64,000 bases of DNA from Rhodocyclales bacterium. GTDB taxonomy: Bacteria; Pseudomonadota; Gammaproteobacteria; Burkholderiales; Rhodocyclaceae. Within the stretch, counting starts at the first letter, position 1; each line of letters starts with the position of its first letter. The notes under the pieces are model-generated. The model searched no databases. It was not told where the DNA came from and saw only the letters and a list, made by a program, of their open reading frames with translations. This document shows positions 18,098-28,080 of this stretch, piece after piece. The stretch lies in assembly GCA_028292505.1 (NCBI GenBank), contig JAQGMF010000033.1, positions 52,634 to 116,633 on the forward strand, read 5' to 3'. Position numbers and translations under genes: made by a program.

Positions 18098-21000
18098 TGT
18101 GCTGTCGCCTCGGCGTGAATGGCCGCAACGCGTTGCCAGTAATGCTTGGGTGTGAGCGCGTGCAATTTTCCTACTGCGTGTTGGCGTGCGAAGTAGTCGG
18201 TGGCGATGTCGTGCGCGGTAAACATGTTCTCCACGGCAGTGCCGTTGGCGCGCTGTGCGAAGAGCACGCGCGACAGGCTGCTCTGCGCCGCCGGCAAGGT
18301 GTCAGCCAGGTCGAGACATCGCGCTTTCCACGACTCCAGGCTGATACGTGGCACCTGTTCGCTGTCTTTGCCGATGAGCAGGTGAACAATTTCCGGCAGG
18401 CTCATCGGGCTCTGGTTCTCGATGTGCACGACGAGTTGCGTGTCGTTGCCCGTGTGCGCGTCTTCGACAATCAGGCGGCTCAAGGTGTCGACCGGCACGC
18501 CACGCAGCAGGGCGTCATCCCAGTCGGGTACGACGCCCGCATTACGCGCCAGCGTCAGGATGCGGGTGTAGGTGTCTTCGCTCTTGGCGACGCCGCTGGC
18601 CATCGCCGGTAGCGCATGCGAGCAGCGGTAGATGCGTACCGTCAGGCCCTGCGAGGCCATCTGGGCGAGCATGCGCTCAGCGACCCATTTGGTTTGCGCG
18701 TAAGCGGTGAGCAGCCCCGCTGCATCGGTGCTCACCGATTCGTCAGGCATGACCCGCAACTGTCCATCTATATGTCTTCGGCATACTGCGATGGGCGATA
18801 GCGTGACGAAGTGCTTGGCGCGTTGCGTGCTGGCCAGTTGCAGCAGTGGCAGCAAGGGCGTCACGTTGGTGCGACGCAGGGTGGCGTAGTCGTGCAGCAC
18901 ATTGACCGAGGCGGCAAAGTGATAGATCGCGCTGATGTCGTAACACAGGGCGTGCCAGTCGGTGGCGTCCAGGCCGAAGCCGGGTTTCTCCAGGTCGCCG
19001 CACAGCACGTTGAGCTGCTGCAGAGCAGTTGGATCGCTGGGCATCAGGTGCAGGGCTTCGAGTTGTTGCAGCAGGCGCAGGTGTGCGGAAGCCGCGTCGG
19101 CGGCGCGCACGATGCAGGTCACCTTCTTGCCCTGATCGAGCAATGCCATCAGGACGTGCGCGCCGACCCAGCCGGTCGCGCCGGTGAGAAGTACGCCGTC
19201 ATTTTTTGAAATGTCTTGTCGTGCAGCGATAGGCAGTGCGTCCAGCCGCGCCAGTTGCTCGGCGAGTTCGCTGGCCAGCTGCGCATCGGACAGTAGCGCT
19301 GTGTGGGCAGACGTTTGTATCGGCGTAGCGTCTTGGGTGAAATCACCGACCATCTCGCCGGCCATGTGCTCGCCGCTATCTTCATCTTGTGCGCGGGACT
19401 GATAGAGCGCCGCGAGCATTTCGATCGTGAGGTTTTCGAACAGTTCGTGCATCTCGATGCGGCTCGGCATGGCGATATTGAGTTCGCGTACCAGTTGCGT
19501 GGCTAGCACGGAGTCGCCGCCGAGTTCGAAGAAGTTGTCGGTGACGCCGATATCCAGGCCGACGATGACACGCGACCACACCGCGAAGATGGACTGTTCG
19601 ATGGCATTGCGCGGCATCACGCGTTGCGATTCGGCATCGGCGTCTTCATGCACGTCGGGCAGGGCCTTGTAGTCGATCTTGCCATTGGCGCTGACGGGCC
19701 AGGACTGCAGCGCGATGATGTGGCGCGGCACCATGTAGTCTGGTAATCGTTCGGCCAGAAAGGCACCGAGGGCATCCGCGTCAACCTGTTCGGGCGACGT
19801 TTCGCCGAGAACGTAAGCGACCAGTTGCTTGCCGTCGTTGGCGGCTGCGCGCACGGTGACCAATGCCTGCTTTATGCCATTGGCTTGTCTGAGCAAGGTT
19901 TCGATTTCACCGAGTTCGACGCGATGGCCGCGGATCTTCACTTGCCCGTCGTCGCGGCCGAGGATGACGATATTGCCGTCCTGCATGTAGCGGCCCAGGT
20001 CACCGGTGTCATAGAGTCTTTCGCCGGAGCGCGGATGCGTGAAAAAGCGGCTGGCGGTTTTCTCCGCATCGCCGAGGTAACCGTGCGCCAGACCGACGCC
20101 GCCGATATAGATGCGTCCGCGTACATGGTCGGGCGTGGGGCGCAGGGCGCAGTCCAGCACCTGTATCGTCTGGTTGGGCAGTGCCTTGCCGTAAGGGATG
20201 CTGGTCCATTCGGCTGCGACCCGATCGATAGGGTAGTAGTTGGACCAGATCGAGGCTTCTGTCGCACCGCCGAGACTGATTACCTGTGCGTGCGGATGCT
20301 GGCTGCGAATGCGTTCGGGCAGATCGAGCGGGATGAAGTCGCCGCTGAGCAATACCTGGCGCAAGCGCTCGTCGCGCGGCGTGTCGGCATCGGCGCTGTC
20401 GGTGAGCATGCGCATCAACTGCGGTGCCGAATTCCATAGCGTGACGCCAAAGCGCGTCATCAGCTCACGCCAGTGCGCAGGGTCATGGCCGGCGCGCGGA
20501 TCGGGCAGTACCACACTGCCACCGGCGCTGAGCAGACCGAAGATGTCATAGACGGAGAGATCGAAACTCAGCGACGATACGCCCAGCACGGCATCGCCAG
20601 GGCCGACGCCGATCATGCTGTTGAGGGCGACGATCGTGTTGGACGCGCCGCGATGATCGATCATCACGCCTTTGGGTATGCCGGTGGTGCCCGATGTGAA
20701 TATGACATAGGCAATATCGTCGAGCGGGCCCGCAAGCGAGAGCATGTGTGCCGCCGACAGTTCGGTTGCGCGACCTGCGAGGATTTCATGGACCGCACGG
20801 GTATCACCCGCGGCTTCCGGCTTGAGCGCATTGTCGTGGGTCAGCACATGACGTACCCCGGCGGTGGCGAGCAGTTCCTGCTGGCGACGCCCCGGCAGAT
20901 TGGCATCGATGGGCAGGTAGTAGGCACCCGCCAGCAGCGTGCCGAATACGGCGACGATCTGCTCCCATCCTTTGCGTATGACGATGGCAACAGGTGTGTC

Positions 21001-22740
21001 GCGCTCTGCGCCATGCTCCTGTAGCCAGTTGGCCACGGCACAGGCTTCGCGCAGCAGGGTTCCGTATGACAAGGTTCTTTCTGGCGTATGCACTGCCGGC
21101 GCATCGGGCCGGGCCATCGCTAGGTGTACGAAGCTGGCGTGCAGGCGCTCCACCTGCAGTATCGCGCCCGTCGCGTGGTCTTCCTTGCGACAGGTTTGCA
21201 TGGCGTCGGGTAGGGCGACGACATTCCGCTCGGTCCACGTGTCGCCATGATCGGCGAGGCGTTCGATCAGATCGCAGTAGGCGTCGAACATGGCGTCCAG
21301 TACGCCGGGCTCGAAGACGGCATCGGCGGCATCCCAGATGAGGACCAGTTCGCCCTTGAGCTCCATGACGTGGTGATCGAGCCACACTTGGGAGGTCTGG
21401 CTCACGCTGTAGACCTTCTTGCCGAAGTGTTCGAGATCGCCGACTTCCTGGTCGCCACTCCAGATCAGTCCGCTGCTGAAGACCACCGGCATCGTGGCCT
21501 GCATCGACGCACCATGACGCCGCGCCCATTCGCGCATGATCGACACGCCGCTGACGCTGCTGTGCTCGACGTCGAGCAGGAATTGGCGTTGCAGTTTGTT
21601 GGCGAAGTCGATGAAGGAGGCTTGGGTATCGCGCCGATCCACTTCATGCAGGATCAGCGTGGTGAAGTCGCCATAGAGCTTATGAACATCGGGATGCAGG
21701 TTCTGGCGGTTGCCGATGGTGACGTTGACGGTGAAGTGCGGCGAAGCGCTCCAGCGTGCCAGCACTTCGCTGTAGCAGGCCAGCAACAAGCCTGAAGGAG
21801 TGAGGCCGTGCTGCAGGCCGTATTGTTTGAGGCGCGCCCACTTCTGCATATCGAGTCGCGCTTCGCGGCGCGAGAAACGCAGCGCGCGCCGCGCCGCCGG
21901 ATCGGTGCGCAGTGGCAGGTCGGGAGCAGGCGGCAACTGGTCAAGGCGTTCATCCCAGTAGGTCTGCGCCATCTTGTAGCGCTGCGTGTCGCGAATCTGG
22001 CGTTCGGTCAGTACGTAGTCGCGGTAGGTGACCTGCAACGGTTTTTGCGTGGCGCCGGTGTCGTAGACTTCGTGCCATTCGCGGAAGAACAAGAATATGC
22101 TCCAGGCATCGAGGATGAGCAGGTCCAGGCTGATGTGCAAATGCACCATGTCGTTGGGCAATTGCGTGGCGCGGATGTCGAACAGCGGCCATTGATCGGC
22201 GCGTAGCACCTGGTGCGAAAGCGCATCGCGCGATGCTTCGATGGCCGCCTCCATTTGCGCCGGGCTGGCATCGCTGCAGTCGGTGACGGCGATCTTGTAG
22301 GCAGGCACTTCCGGCAGGATGCGCTGCATGCCCTGGCCATCGACGACAGCACGCAGCATGTCATGCTGGTCGATGAGGCGACAGAGTGCCTCGTTGGCGC
22401 GCATGACATTCAGTTTCGGGCAGGCGAGCTCGACGTAAAGGTGCGTGGCGACGTTGCCCATGTCGAGCGAACCGTCACGCCCCAGCCAGTAGGCGTGTTG
22501 CAGTTCGGTGAGCGGGAAGGGCTCATGGCAGGCGGCTGGGTCCGCCACGATCTGCGGCAGCCCTTCGTCATTGGCGGCCTGGCTACCGCGTAACCATTCG
22601 ATGAGCTTGTGCTTGTTGGCCGACAGGGCTTCACGAATTTTTTCAGTGATGGCGCCCGGCGGGGCGGAAAGACGCAAGTCATTGCCGTCGAGACGCAGCT
22701 TGATACCGAGTCTATGCAATTCAGATAACAGATTTTCCAT
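18094..22740 (-). CDS. NRPS: docking-Cy-A(Cys)-PCP-thioester reductase
   Basis: One-module NRPS of 1548 residues. Order: TubC_N-type docking (about 1-55, MENLLSELHRLGIKLRLDGN), heterocyclisation domain (about 70-490) with intact DLLILDAWS (206-214), FSSGL and QVWLDHH; adenylation domain (about 540-960) with TSGTTGIPKG; PCP with Ser1077 in LGGDSVL; terminal reductase (about 1180-1500) with GATGWVG and YAQTK (Tyr1347/Lys1351). The specificity positions read DLYNLSLIWK, the known cysteine code. Expected outcome is an acyl-thiazoline released as aldehyde or alcohol. ATG at 22740 is chosen because GGGAG lies 7 bases upstream. Confidence 0.93.
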   Translation of the reverse strand: MENLLSELHRLGIKLRLDGNDLRLSAPPGAITEKIREALSANKHKLIEWLRGSQAANDEGLPQIVADPAACHEPFPLTELQHAYWLGRDGSLDMGNVATHLYVELACPKLNVMRANEALCRLIDQHDMLRAVVDGQGMQRILPEVPAYKIAVTDCSDASPAQMEAAIEASRDALSHQVLRADQWPLFDIRATQLPNDMVHLHISLDLLILDAWSIFLFFREWHEVYDTGATQKPLQVTYRDYVLTERQIRDTQRYKMAQTYWDERLDQLPPAPDLPLRTDPAARRALRFSRREARLDMQKWARLKQYGLQHGLTPSGLLLACYSEVLARWSASPHFTVNVTIGNRQNLHPDVHKLYGDFTTLILHEVDRRDTQASFIDFANKLQRQFLLDVEHSSVSGVSIMREWARRHGASMQATMPVVFSSGLIWSGDQEVGDLEHFGKKVYSVSQTSQVWLDHHVMELKGELVLIWDAADAVFEPGVLDAMFDAYCDLIERLADHGDTWTERNVVALPDAMQTCRKEDHATGAILQVERLHASFVHLAMARPDAPAVHTPERTLSYGTLLREACAVANWLQEHGAERDTPVAIVIRKGWEQIVAVFGTLLAGAYYLPIDANLPGRRQQELLATAGVRHVLTHDNALKPEAAGDTRAVHEILAGRATELSAAHMLSLAGPLDDIAYVIFTSGTTGIPKGVMIDHRGASNTIVALNSMIGVGPGDAVLGVSSLSFDLSVYDIFGLLSAGGSVVLPDPRAGHDPAHWRELMTRFGVTLWNSAPQLMRMLTDSADADTPRDERLRQVLLSGDFIPLDLPERIRSQHPHAQVISLGGATEASIWSNYYPIDRVAAEWTSIPYGKALPNQTIQVLDCALRPTPDHVRGRIYIGGVGLAHGYLGDAEKTASRFFTHPRSGERLYDTGDLGRYMQDGNIVILGRDDGQVKIRGHRVELGEIETLLRQANGIKQALVTVRAAANDGKQLVAYVLGETSPEQVDADALGAFLAERLPDYMVPRHIIALQSWPVSANGKIDYKALPDVHEDADAESQRVMPRNAIEQSIFAVWSRVIVGLDIGVTDNFFELGGDSVLATQLVRELNIAMPSRIEMHELFENLTIEMLAALYQSRAQDEDSGEHMAGEMVGDFTQDATPIQTSAHTALLSDAQLASELAEQLARLDALPIAARQDISKNDGVLLTGATGWVGAHVLMALLDQGKKVTCIVRAADAASAHLRLLQQLEALHLMPSDPTALQQLNVLCGDLEKPGFGLDATDWHALCYDISAIYHFAASVNVLHDYATLRRTNVTPLLPLLQLASTQRAKHFVTLSPIAVCRRHIDGQLRVMPDESVSTDAAGLLTAYAQTKWVAERMLAQMASQGLTVRIYRCSHALPAMASGVAKSEDTYTRILTLARNAGVVPDWDDALLRGVPVDTLSRLIVEDAHTGNDTQLVVHIENQSPMSLPEIVHLLIGKDSEQVPRISLESWKARCLDLADTLPAAQSSLSRVLFAQRANGTAVENMFTAHDIATDYFARQHAVGKLHALTPKHYWQRVAAIHAEATAQ

Positions 22741-22757
22741 GGTCATACTCCCGGAAC

Positions 22758-23951
22758 TTAGAAGAACCATTGCGACTGCACGAAGTACAGCGCATGCAGA
22801 CGGCCGAATTCAGTGTTGTCATGACCGTAGAATTGCTGCATGCCCAGTTGCAATTGCAGGTTGTCGGTCATCGAATAGGTGAGCGTGGTGGAGACCGCGC
22901 GGCTCTTGTCCTGCTGGTTGAAGAAATAGAAACCCTCGGCCTTGAGCAGCGGTGTGAATTCGTAACTCATGTTCAGGCCGAGATAGCGCGTACCCAGCGG
23001 TTCGGTCTGGAAGCGCAGGGGCTCGGCGAAGAAATCCGCCTGACGTTGCAGCCGGGGTTGATTGCTCTGGTAGGTTTCTGCCGAAATGTTGAAAGTGTTC
23101 TGGAACGCGTAGTCGACGCCAAACACTGCTGAAGAATAATTGCGCCCGCGGAAAGCTGCCGTATACGTCAGCTCGCCGTGCAGGCCAAAGCCGCCCAATT
23201 GCGTGGCGAAATCGGTACCGAAGAGTTGATCGTTCCAGTAGTGGGCGGCAGTAAAGTTGATGTCGGTACCGCCGAAATTGCGTCGGTATTGGCTGACCCA
23301 GCGCGTTGCGCCGCGCGCCGGATCGGGCGCGATGACTGCGCTCACGCGCGACAAGGCTCCCAGCTTGTACTCTGTCAGCGCCGCGTCCACACCGACGTAT
23401 TCATCGCGCTCGATCTGCAAGGGGTTGAGCGGGTTGAGCATATCGACCGTGCTCCACATGCGTCCGGTGCCCAGCACGATACGTTGTCGTCCGAAAATGA
23501 TATCGGCATTCTCGTACGACATTTTCATGTAGGTACGGAACATGTCGTTACGGATGTTGTGCCCGTTCTGATCGGCGAGCGTGGTTTCCATGTCCCAGTA
23601 TTGACGGCGCGGCGCAGAGGTTTCGCTCTTGAATTGCGCGGTGCGGATGTAATCGCCGAAACGCAATTCGGTATCGTTCTCCACTCTGACTTCCAGGTGC
23701 GGGCGCAAATAGGTCAGCTTGAAACGCGTGCGGTTGAGCCCGAGAAAATAATTGTCGTCGTTGGCATCTGCCGTGCGCGAGGCGATGCCAAAGGTCTTGT
23801 TGTAGCCGCTGACGCGTAGCGAGTCGGCGGAGGTGCCGGGTGTCTGCGCGTCGGGGGGGCTGTCCTCTTGGGCATGCAGGGCGTTGGCCGCACAGCAGAA
23901 AAAAAATGCGGTGGCCAGCGCCTTGCTGGCCCCGCATGACGTTTTATACAT
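22758..23951 (-). CDS. Outer-membrane beta-barrel protein in the export operon
   Basis: A 397-residue secreted protein with a signal peptide ending ANALHAQ, then alternating beta strands throughout (for example LRVSGYNKTFGIAS, ADIIFGRQRIVLGTGRMW, YLGLNMSYEFTPLLKAEGFYFF) and a terminal Phe (FVQSQWFF), the outer-membrane insertion signal. It has no TonB box or plug, so it is not a siderophore receptor. The FGRQRI-LGTGR stretch resembles DUF1302/alginate-export-type barrels, but I do not assign a family. It overlaps the permease stop and precedes the NRPS by 17 bases, suggesting the outer-membrane step of product export. Confidence 0.8.
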   Translation of the reverse strand: MYKTSCGASKALATAFFFCCAANALHAQEDSPPDAQTPGTSADSLRVSGYNKTFGIASRTADANDDNYFLGLNRTRFKLTYLRPHLEVRVENDTELRFGDYIRTAQFKSETSAPRRQYWDMETTLADQNGHNIRNDMFRTYMKMSYENADIIFGRQRIVLGTGRMWSTVDMLNPLNPLQIERDEYVGVDAALTEYKLGALSRVSAVIAPDPARGATRWVSQYRRNFGGTDINFTAAHYWNDQLFGTDFATQLGGFGLHGELTYTAAFRGRNYSSAVFGVDYAFQNTFNISAETYQSNQPRLQRQADFFAEPLRFQTEPLGTRYLGLNMSYEFTPLLKAEGFYFFNQQDKSRAVSTTLTYSMTDNLQLQLGMQQFYGHDNTEFGRLHALYFVQSQWFF

Positions 23952-26433
23952 GTCGTAGCGCCTTGACAGGTTCGAGCCTGGCGGCCTTGATCGCCGGGTA
24001 CAGCGAGGCGAGCAGCAACAGCAAAGGCATCAGCAAGGTGGGTTCGATCGTGGTAGCCAGTGTCAGCTTGGGGAACACGACGTCGGTGGTACCGGGAATT
24101 GCCGCCATGCCATGCGCTTTCATGCTCATGCCGGTGATCGAATGCGCCCAAGCGGCGAGCGCGCCCAGCCCGAGTCCGACCAGCGCGCCGAGCGTGCCGA
24201 CGACACCCGACTCGAGCAACACGAGACGAACGATGAAACCGGGCTGGCTGCCGAGCGCGAGCATGGTACCGAACTCGCGTGTGCGCTCCATCACCGACAT
24301 CAGCACCGTGTTCATGATGACAATGGCAATGGTGAGGAAGACGACGATCATCACCAGCACCAAGCTACCCTTGAACATGACGTTCATCTGCACCACTTCT
24401 GGCAGCAACTCCTGCCAGGAATACACGCGTGCATGGCTATCGGGCACGATGCTGGCCAGCTGCGGCAACGTGGTTGCAGCCGCCGCCGGATCGCTCAAGC
24501 GGAACGCGATACTGGTAAGCCCCTTGCCCATGCCGAGCATGTGTTGCAGCGTGGGCAGCGAGATATGACCCATGGTTTCATCGAAACCATGACTGCCAGT
24601 GTTGAACAGGCCGACGACGACGAAGGACTCCGACACCAGGCTGCCCGACACGTCTTGCGCCATGAGCACGACTTTTTCGCCAGCACGCACCTTGAGGCGT
24701 TCGGCGAGTTTCTTGCCTATGACGATTTCATGCTCGTGTCCGGCTTGCAGGTATTGCCCTTCCTTGACCGATTTGTAGAGGAAGGTCACCTTCGGTTCGA
24801 GCACCGGATCGACGCCGATCACTTGCAACGGTTCGGCGCCAGCAGGCGAACTGAGCATGGCAGGCGTTTGCACGCGCGGGCTGGCGACACGGATGCGTGG
24901 ATCCTGGCTGATAGCGGCCAGCACGGCCGGGCCGTCTTGCAGCATGAATTGCGGCTTGAGTTCAGCCTTGAATTCACGATGCTGGATTTGCCCATCGCCG
25001 GTGATGAAGCCCGTCGAGTTCTCGACGATCTGGTCGTAATAGCCGACCACGAAACAACCGAGGAAGACGAACGCCGCCATCGCCAACGTGACGCCGAAGC
25101 CGGTGAGCACGGTACGCAGCGGGTAGCGCCCCAGGTTGCGCATAGCCAGCGTGGGCAGCAGGTAACGCGACACCGAACGTGCGCCGCCCGCTACGGTGGA
25201 CTGCAAGCCGGCCAAGCCGCGCAAGGCTGCAAGCGGGACCAGCCTTGCTGTCTTGATGGCCGGGTAAATCGAGGCGCCCATCGCCACGAACATGACCGCC
25301 GTGCCGATGAACAGCATGCGGGCGAGAGTCAGGTGCGGATAGAGTTTATTGCTGATGCCCTGCATCTGGTGCAAGGCGTCGGACTGCGCCGAGAAATCGA
25401 TCCCGACGCTACCGAAGTGCGCCACCAGCGCGTAGCCGATGGCCAGGCCGATGCCGAAGCCCAGCACCCCCAGCAGCGTGCCTTCGAACAGGATCGTCAC
25501 GAAGATATTACGCGGCTTGGTGCCCAGCGCCATCATCACGCCGAATTCACGCATGCGCTCGAGGACCGACATCATGATGGTGTTGGTCACACCTACCATG
25601 ACAATGGCAAACAGCACGACCATGATGATGGTCGCCACCCATTCGTGGAAATTGACCTTTTGCGCCACGTCGGGCAGCAGGCGCTGCCAGCCTTCGACTT
25701 CGTAGCCGGGCGGCAGTGCCTGGCTCAATGCCTGTACGGCATCGTCACTCTGGCCGTAGTGACCGAGGCGCACCGCTACACTGGTCAGCTCATCGCTGGC
25801 CGAGAGCAGTTGCTTGGCATCTTTAAGCGTGATGAAAGCTTGCAGGCTGTCGACCATCTCATTGCCAGTGTCATAAATGCCGGACACCGTGTATCGGCTA
25901 GCGCCGATCGAGCCATACAAGCCCTGTGTCAGCACGGCGACCTCGCCACCGACGCTCACCTTCAGCGCATGTGCCAGCGAGCTGCCGATCAGGATTTGCC
26001 CGGTCTTGCCCGCTGACAGGTAACTGCCTTGCAGAATCTTGTTCTGCAACGAGGTAACCTTCTGCTCGCTGTCGGGATCGACGCCCACCACCAGCACGCC
26101 GCGCGAATTGTCATCGGTGCTCACCAGCACCGGTGCCTGGATGCGCTCCGACATGGCAACGACACCCGAGGTTGCCATGATCTTTTTGTGATCTATTTCA
26201 TTGGCATGAAAGACGAGATCAAGGCTCGGGTCGTCCGTATAACCTTTGTGATGAATTTGCACATGACCAGTGAAAGTCCCAGTCATTGTGTTGATCGATT
26301 GATTGTTGCCGCCGTCGAACAAGGCCCAGGCGAAGACCAGCGCGCTGACCCCGAGCGAGATGGCAACGATGGTCAGGCCGGTGCGGCGCGGATTGCGCAG
26401 GATATTGCGCCATGCGAGGTCAAGAAATAGCAT
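23944..26433 (-). CDS. Tandem FtsX/LolCE-type ABC permease (two permease units fused)
   Basis: An 829-residue permease in which two MacB_PCD-FtsX units follow each other. Unit one: N-terminal helix near LAWRNILRNPRRTGLTIVAI, periplasmic domain, then NTIMMSVLERMREFGVMMALG. Unit two: LAMRNLGRYPLRTVLTGFGV, periplasmic domain, then NTVLMSVMERTREFGTMLALG and a terminal LYPAIKAARLEPVKALRHV. LolCDE normally uses two separate subunits (LolC, LolE); here both halves sit in one chain. The ATG at 26433 is preferred over 26460 because GGAGAG lies about 8 bases upstream. It works with the ATPase gene it overlaps. Confidence 0.9.
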   Translation of the reverse strand: MLFLDLAWRNILRNPRRTGLTIVAISLGVSALVFAWALFDGGNNQSINTMTGTFTGHVQIHHKGYTDDPSLDLVFHANEIDHKKIMATSGVVAMSERIQAPVLVSTDDNSRGVLVVGVDPDSEQKVTSLQNKILQGSYLSAGKTGQILIGSSLAHALKVSVGGEVAVLTQGLYGSIGASRYTVSGIYDTGNEMVDSLQAFITLKDAKQLLSASDELTSVAVRLGHYGQSDDAVQALSQALPPGYEVEGWQRLLPDVAQKVNFHEWVATIIMVVLFAIVMVGVTNTIMMSVLERMREFGVMMALGTKPRNIFVTILFEGTLLGVLGFGIGLAIGYALVAHFGSVGIDFSAQSDALHQMQGISNKLYPHLTLARMLFIGTAVMFVAMGASIYPAIKTARLVPLAALRGLAGLQSTVAGGARSVSRYLLPTLAMRNLGRYPLRTVLTGFGVTLAMAAFVFLGCFVVGYYDQIVENSTGFITGDGQIQHREFKAELKPQFMLQDGPAVLAAISQDPRIRVASPRVQTPAMLSSPAGAEPLQVIGVDPVLEPKVTFLYKSVKEGQYLQAGHEHEIVIGKKLAERLKVRAGEKVVLMAQDVSGSLVSESFVVVGLFNTGSHGFDETMGHISLPTLQHMLGMGKGLTSIAFRLSDPAAAATTLPQLASIVPDSHARVYSWQELLPEVVQMNVMFKGSLVLVMIVVFLTIAIVIMNTVLMSVMERTREFGTMLALGSQPGFIVRLVLLESGVVGTLGALVGLGLGALAAWAHSITGMSMKAHGMAAIPGTTDVVFPKLTLATTIEPTLLMPLLLLLASLYPAIKAARLEPVKALRHV

Positions 26434-27136
26434 GAGCTGTGCTCTCCACGATGTGTCCATCCTTCAGCCTGACGATGCGACTGGCGTGACTCATGACCAT
26501 GTCATCGTGCGTGGAAAACACAAAGGTCGTGCCATGGTTGCGATTGAGCGTGAGCATGGATTGGATCAAGGCCTCGCCGGTGGCCGAATCGAGGTTGGCG
26601 GTGGGCTCGTCGGCAAGAATCAGCAGAGGCCGCGCAGCCAGCGCGCGTGCGATGGCGACGCGTTGTTGTTGCCCGCCGGATAGTTGTGACGGACGCCTGT
26701 TCTGGCAACCATCCAGGCCGATCTCGACCAATGCTTCATTGGCCCGGCGCCTGCGCACATCTGGCGCGACGCCCTGCAACATCAATACGTATTCGACATT
26801 TTCCAGCGCAGTCAGCACCGGCAGCAGGTTGTAATCCTGGAACACGAAACCGATCTTGCGCAGGCGGAACTCTGCCAGGCGCGATGCGGGGGCACTCGAT
26901 ACCTCGGTGTCGCCGACAACGACCTTGCCCGAGCTCGGTCTGTCCAGTGCGCCGATCAGGTTCAGCAATGAAGTCTTGCCCGATCCGGACGGACCGACGA
27001 AAGCCAGGAATTCACCCGAGTCCACGCTGACGTTGATGCCCGACAGGGCCAACACGTCCAGCGAGTTGAGGCGATAACGCATCGAGACATCCTTGATGAC
27101 TACGAGCGGTGTGCGTTCAATAGGTGCGCGGTCCAT
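26420..27136 (-). CDS. LolD-like ABC transporter ATPase
   Basis: A 238-residue ABC ATPase of the LolD/MacB class, partner of the tandem FtsX permease. Walker A GPSGSGKTS is at residues 48-56; FVFQDYNLLPVLTALENVE is the Q-loop region typical of this class; the signature is LSGGQQQRVAIARAL; Walker B is LLILADEPTANLDS; the switch is STHDD. It starts 4 bases after the LolA-like gene stop and overlaps the permease start. MacB/LolD ATPases drive conformational pumping of lipids, lipoproteins or peptides from the inner membrane rather than classic channel transport. Confidence 0.93.
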   Translation of the reverse strand: MDRAPIERTPLVVIKDVSMRYRLNSLDVLALSGINVSVDSGEFLAFVGPSGSGKTSLLNLIGALDRPSSGKVVVGDTEVSSAPASRLAEFRLRKIGFVFQDYNLLPVLTALENVEYVLMLQGVAPDVRRRRANEALVEIGLDGCQNRRPSQLSGGQQQRVAIARALAARPLLILADEPTANLDSATGEALIQSMLTLNRNHGTTFVFSTHDDMVMSHASRIVRLKDGHIVESTAHAIS

Positions 27137-27140
27137 TACG

Positions 27141-27905
27141 TCAATCCTTTTTGGTTAGAGCGCGTAAGGAAAATAGCGCGCCTTCGATGGGGTGGTCATA
27201 GACGGCGGTCTTCACTGTGATCGTGGTGGACTTGCCGGGCTTGTCATTGGGACGCATCTCCCAACGGGTGGGCATCAGGTGGCCGTTCAACTTCTTGATT
27301 TCGGAATAACTGAGCGTGCGCACCAGCGAGCCGCGTTCATCGAAGAACTCTTGCTTGAGCGGTACGAAATCGCCGCGCACGGTGTAGAGAATCTTGCCCC
27401 ACACCACAGCCGCATTCGGTTTTGGCAGAGCTTCTATGACATAGGCGCCCGAGCCGTCGGCTTTCGGTTCCTCGACAGCGCGATGGGTGTAGTCATCGAC
27501 GATGCTGCTTTCCTTCACGAGGTCATCGTTGGTGAAATCGGAGCCCAACCAAGGCTGCAACATCAATGACGGTGGAATTTTTATGGTGCGCTCGATGGCG
27601 GGAATGTAATTCCACATTTCGCTGCCCAGGCGCAGCGACGATATGCCCTCGTCTTTAGCCGGTGCCGTGACACGCAGGAAGGACTTGCCGGGTCGATCCA
27701 TCGAAATCTGCAGAGACAAATTACGGGACCACGCAGGCGTTGCAATGGCCATATCGAAATCGGCTTGCAAGGTCTTTCCCCATAGCACGGCCTCTGCCTT
27801 GTTGATGACCTCGGTGGGGGTTTCGTTACCTTGACTGGCAGCAACAAATCCGCTTCCCAGCACCAGCAACAAGCTACTCAGAAAACCTATTGATAGACGA
27901 CGCAT
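27141..27905 (-). CDS. LolA-like periplasmic lipid/lipoprotein carrier
   Basis: A 254-residue secreted protein of the outer-membrane-lipoprotein-sorting class. From the ATG at 27905 it has a signal peptide (MRRLSIGFLSSLLLVLGSGF to AASQG), then the LolA-like half-barrel pattern: KTLQADFDMAIATP, KSFLRVTAPAKDEGISSLRLG, MWNYIPAIERTIKIPPSLML, and a C-terminal DHPIEGALFSL. The frame extends to 28049, but the extension lacks secretion features. It is first in the minus-strand operon, ahead of the LolD-like ATPase and fused permease, so it probably carries a hydrophobic product or lipoprotein across the periplasm. Confidence 0.88.
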   Translation of the reverse strand: MRRLSIGFLSSLLLVLGSGFVAASQGNETPTEVINKAEAVLWGKTLQADFDMAIATPAWSRNLSLQISMDRPGKSFLRVTAPAKDEGISSLRLGSEMWNYIPAIERTIKIPPSLMLQPWLGSDFTNDDLVKESSIVDDYTHRAVEEPKADGSGAYVIEALPKPNAAVVWGKILYTVRGDFVPLKQEFFDERGSLVRTLSYSEIKKLNGHLMPTRWEMRPNDKPGKSTTITVKTAVYDHPIEGALFSLRALTKKD

Positions 27906-28080
27906 TTGCTGTGTGTACTCCAGTATTTTTGACGTGATGCGGCGCATCATTTTTGATGCCATCCGCATGTCGTCAAGTGATCCAAAGTGGGTCGGTTTGG
28001 ACCCGCGTGGGGCGTTTCCAACCCACCACGAATAAGCCGCAAGCCGCATGAATACTATGTGTATGAGAGACGTACTCCAA

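Noticed and set aside
24112..26016. A 634-residue plus-strand frame rich in His and Glu
   Set aside because: It is antisense to the tandem FtsX permease, whose motifs are unambiguous.
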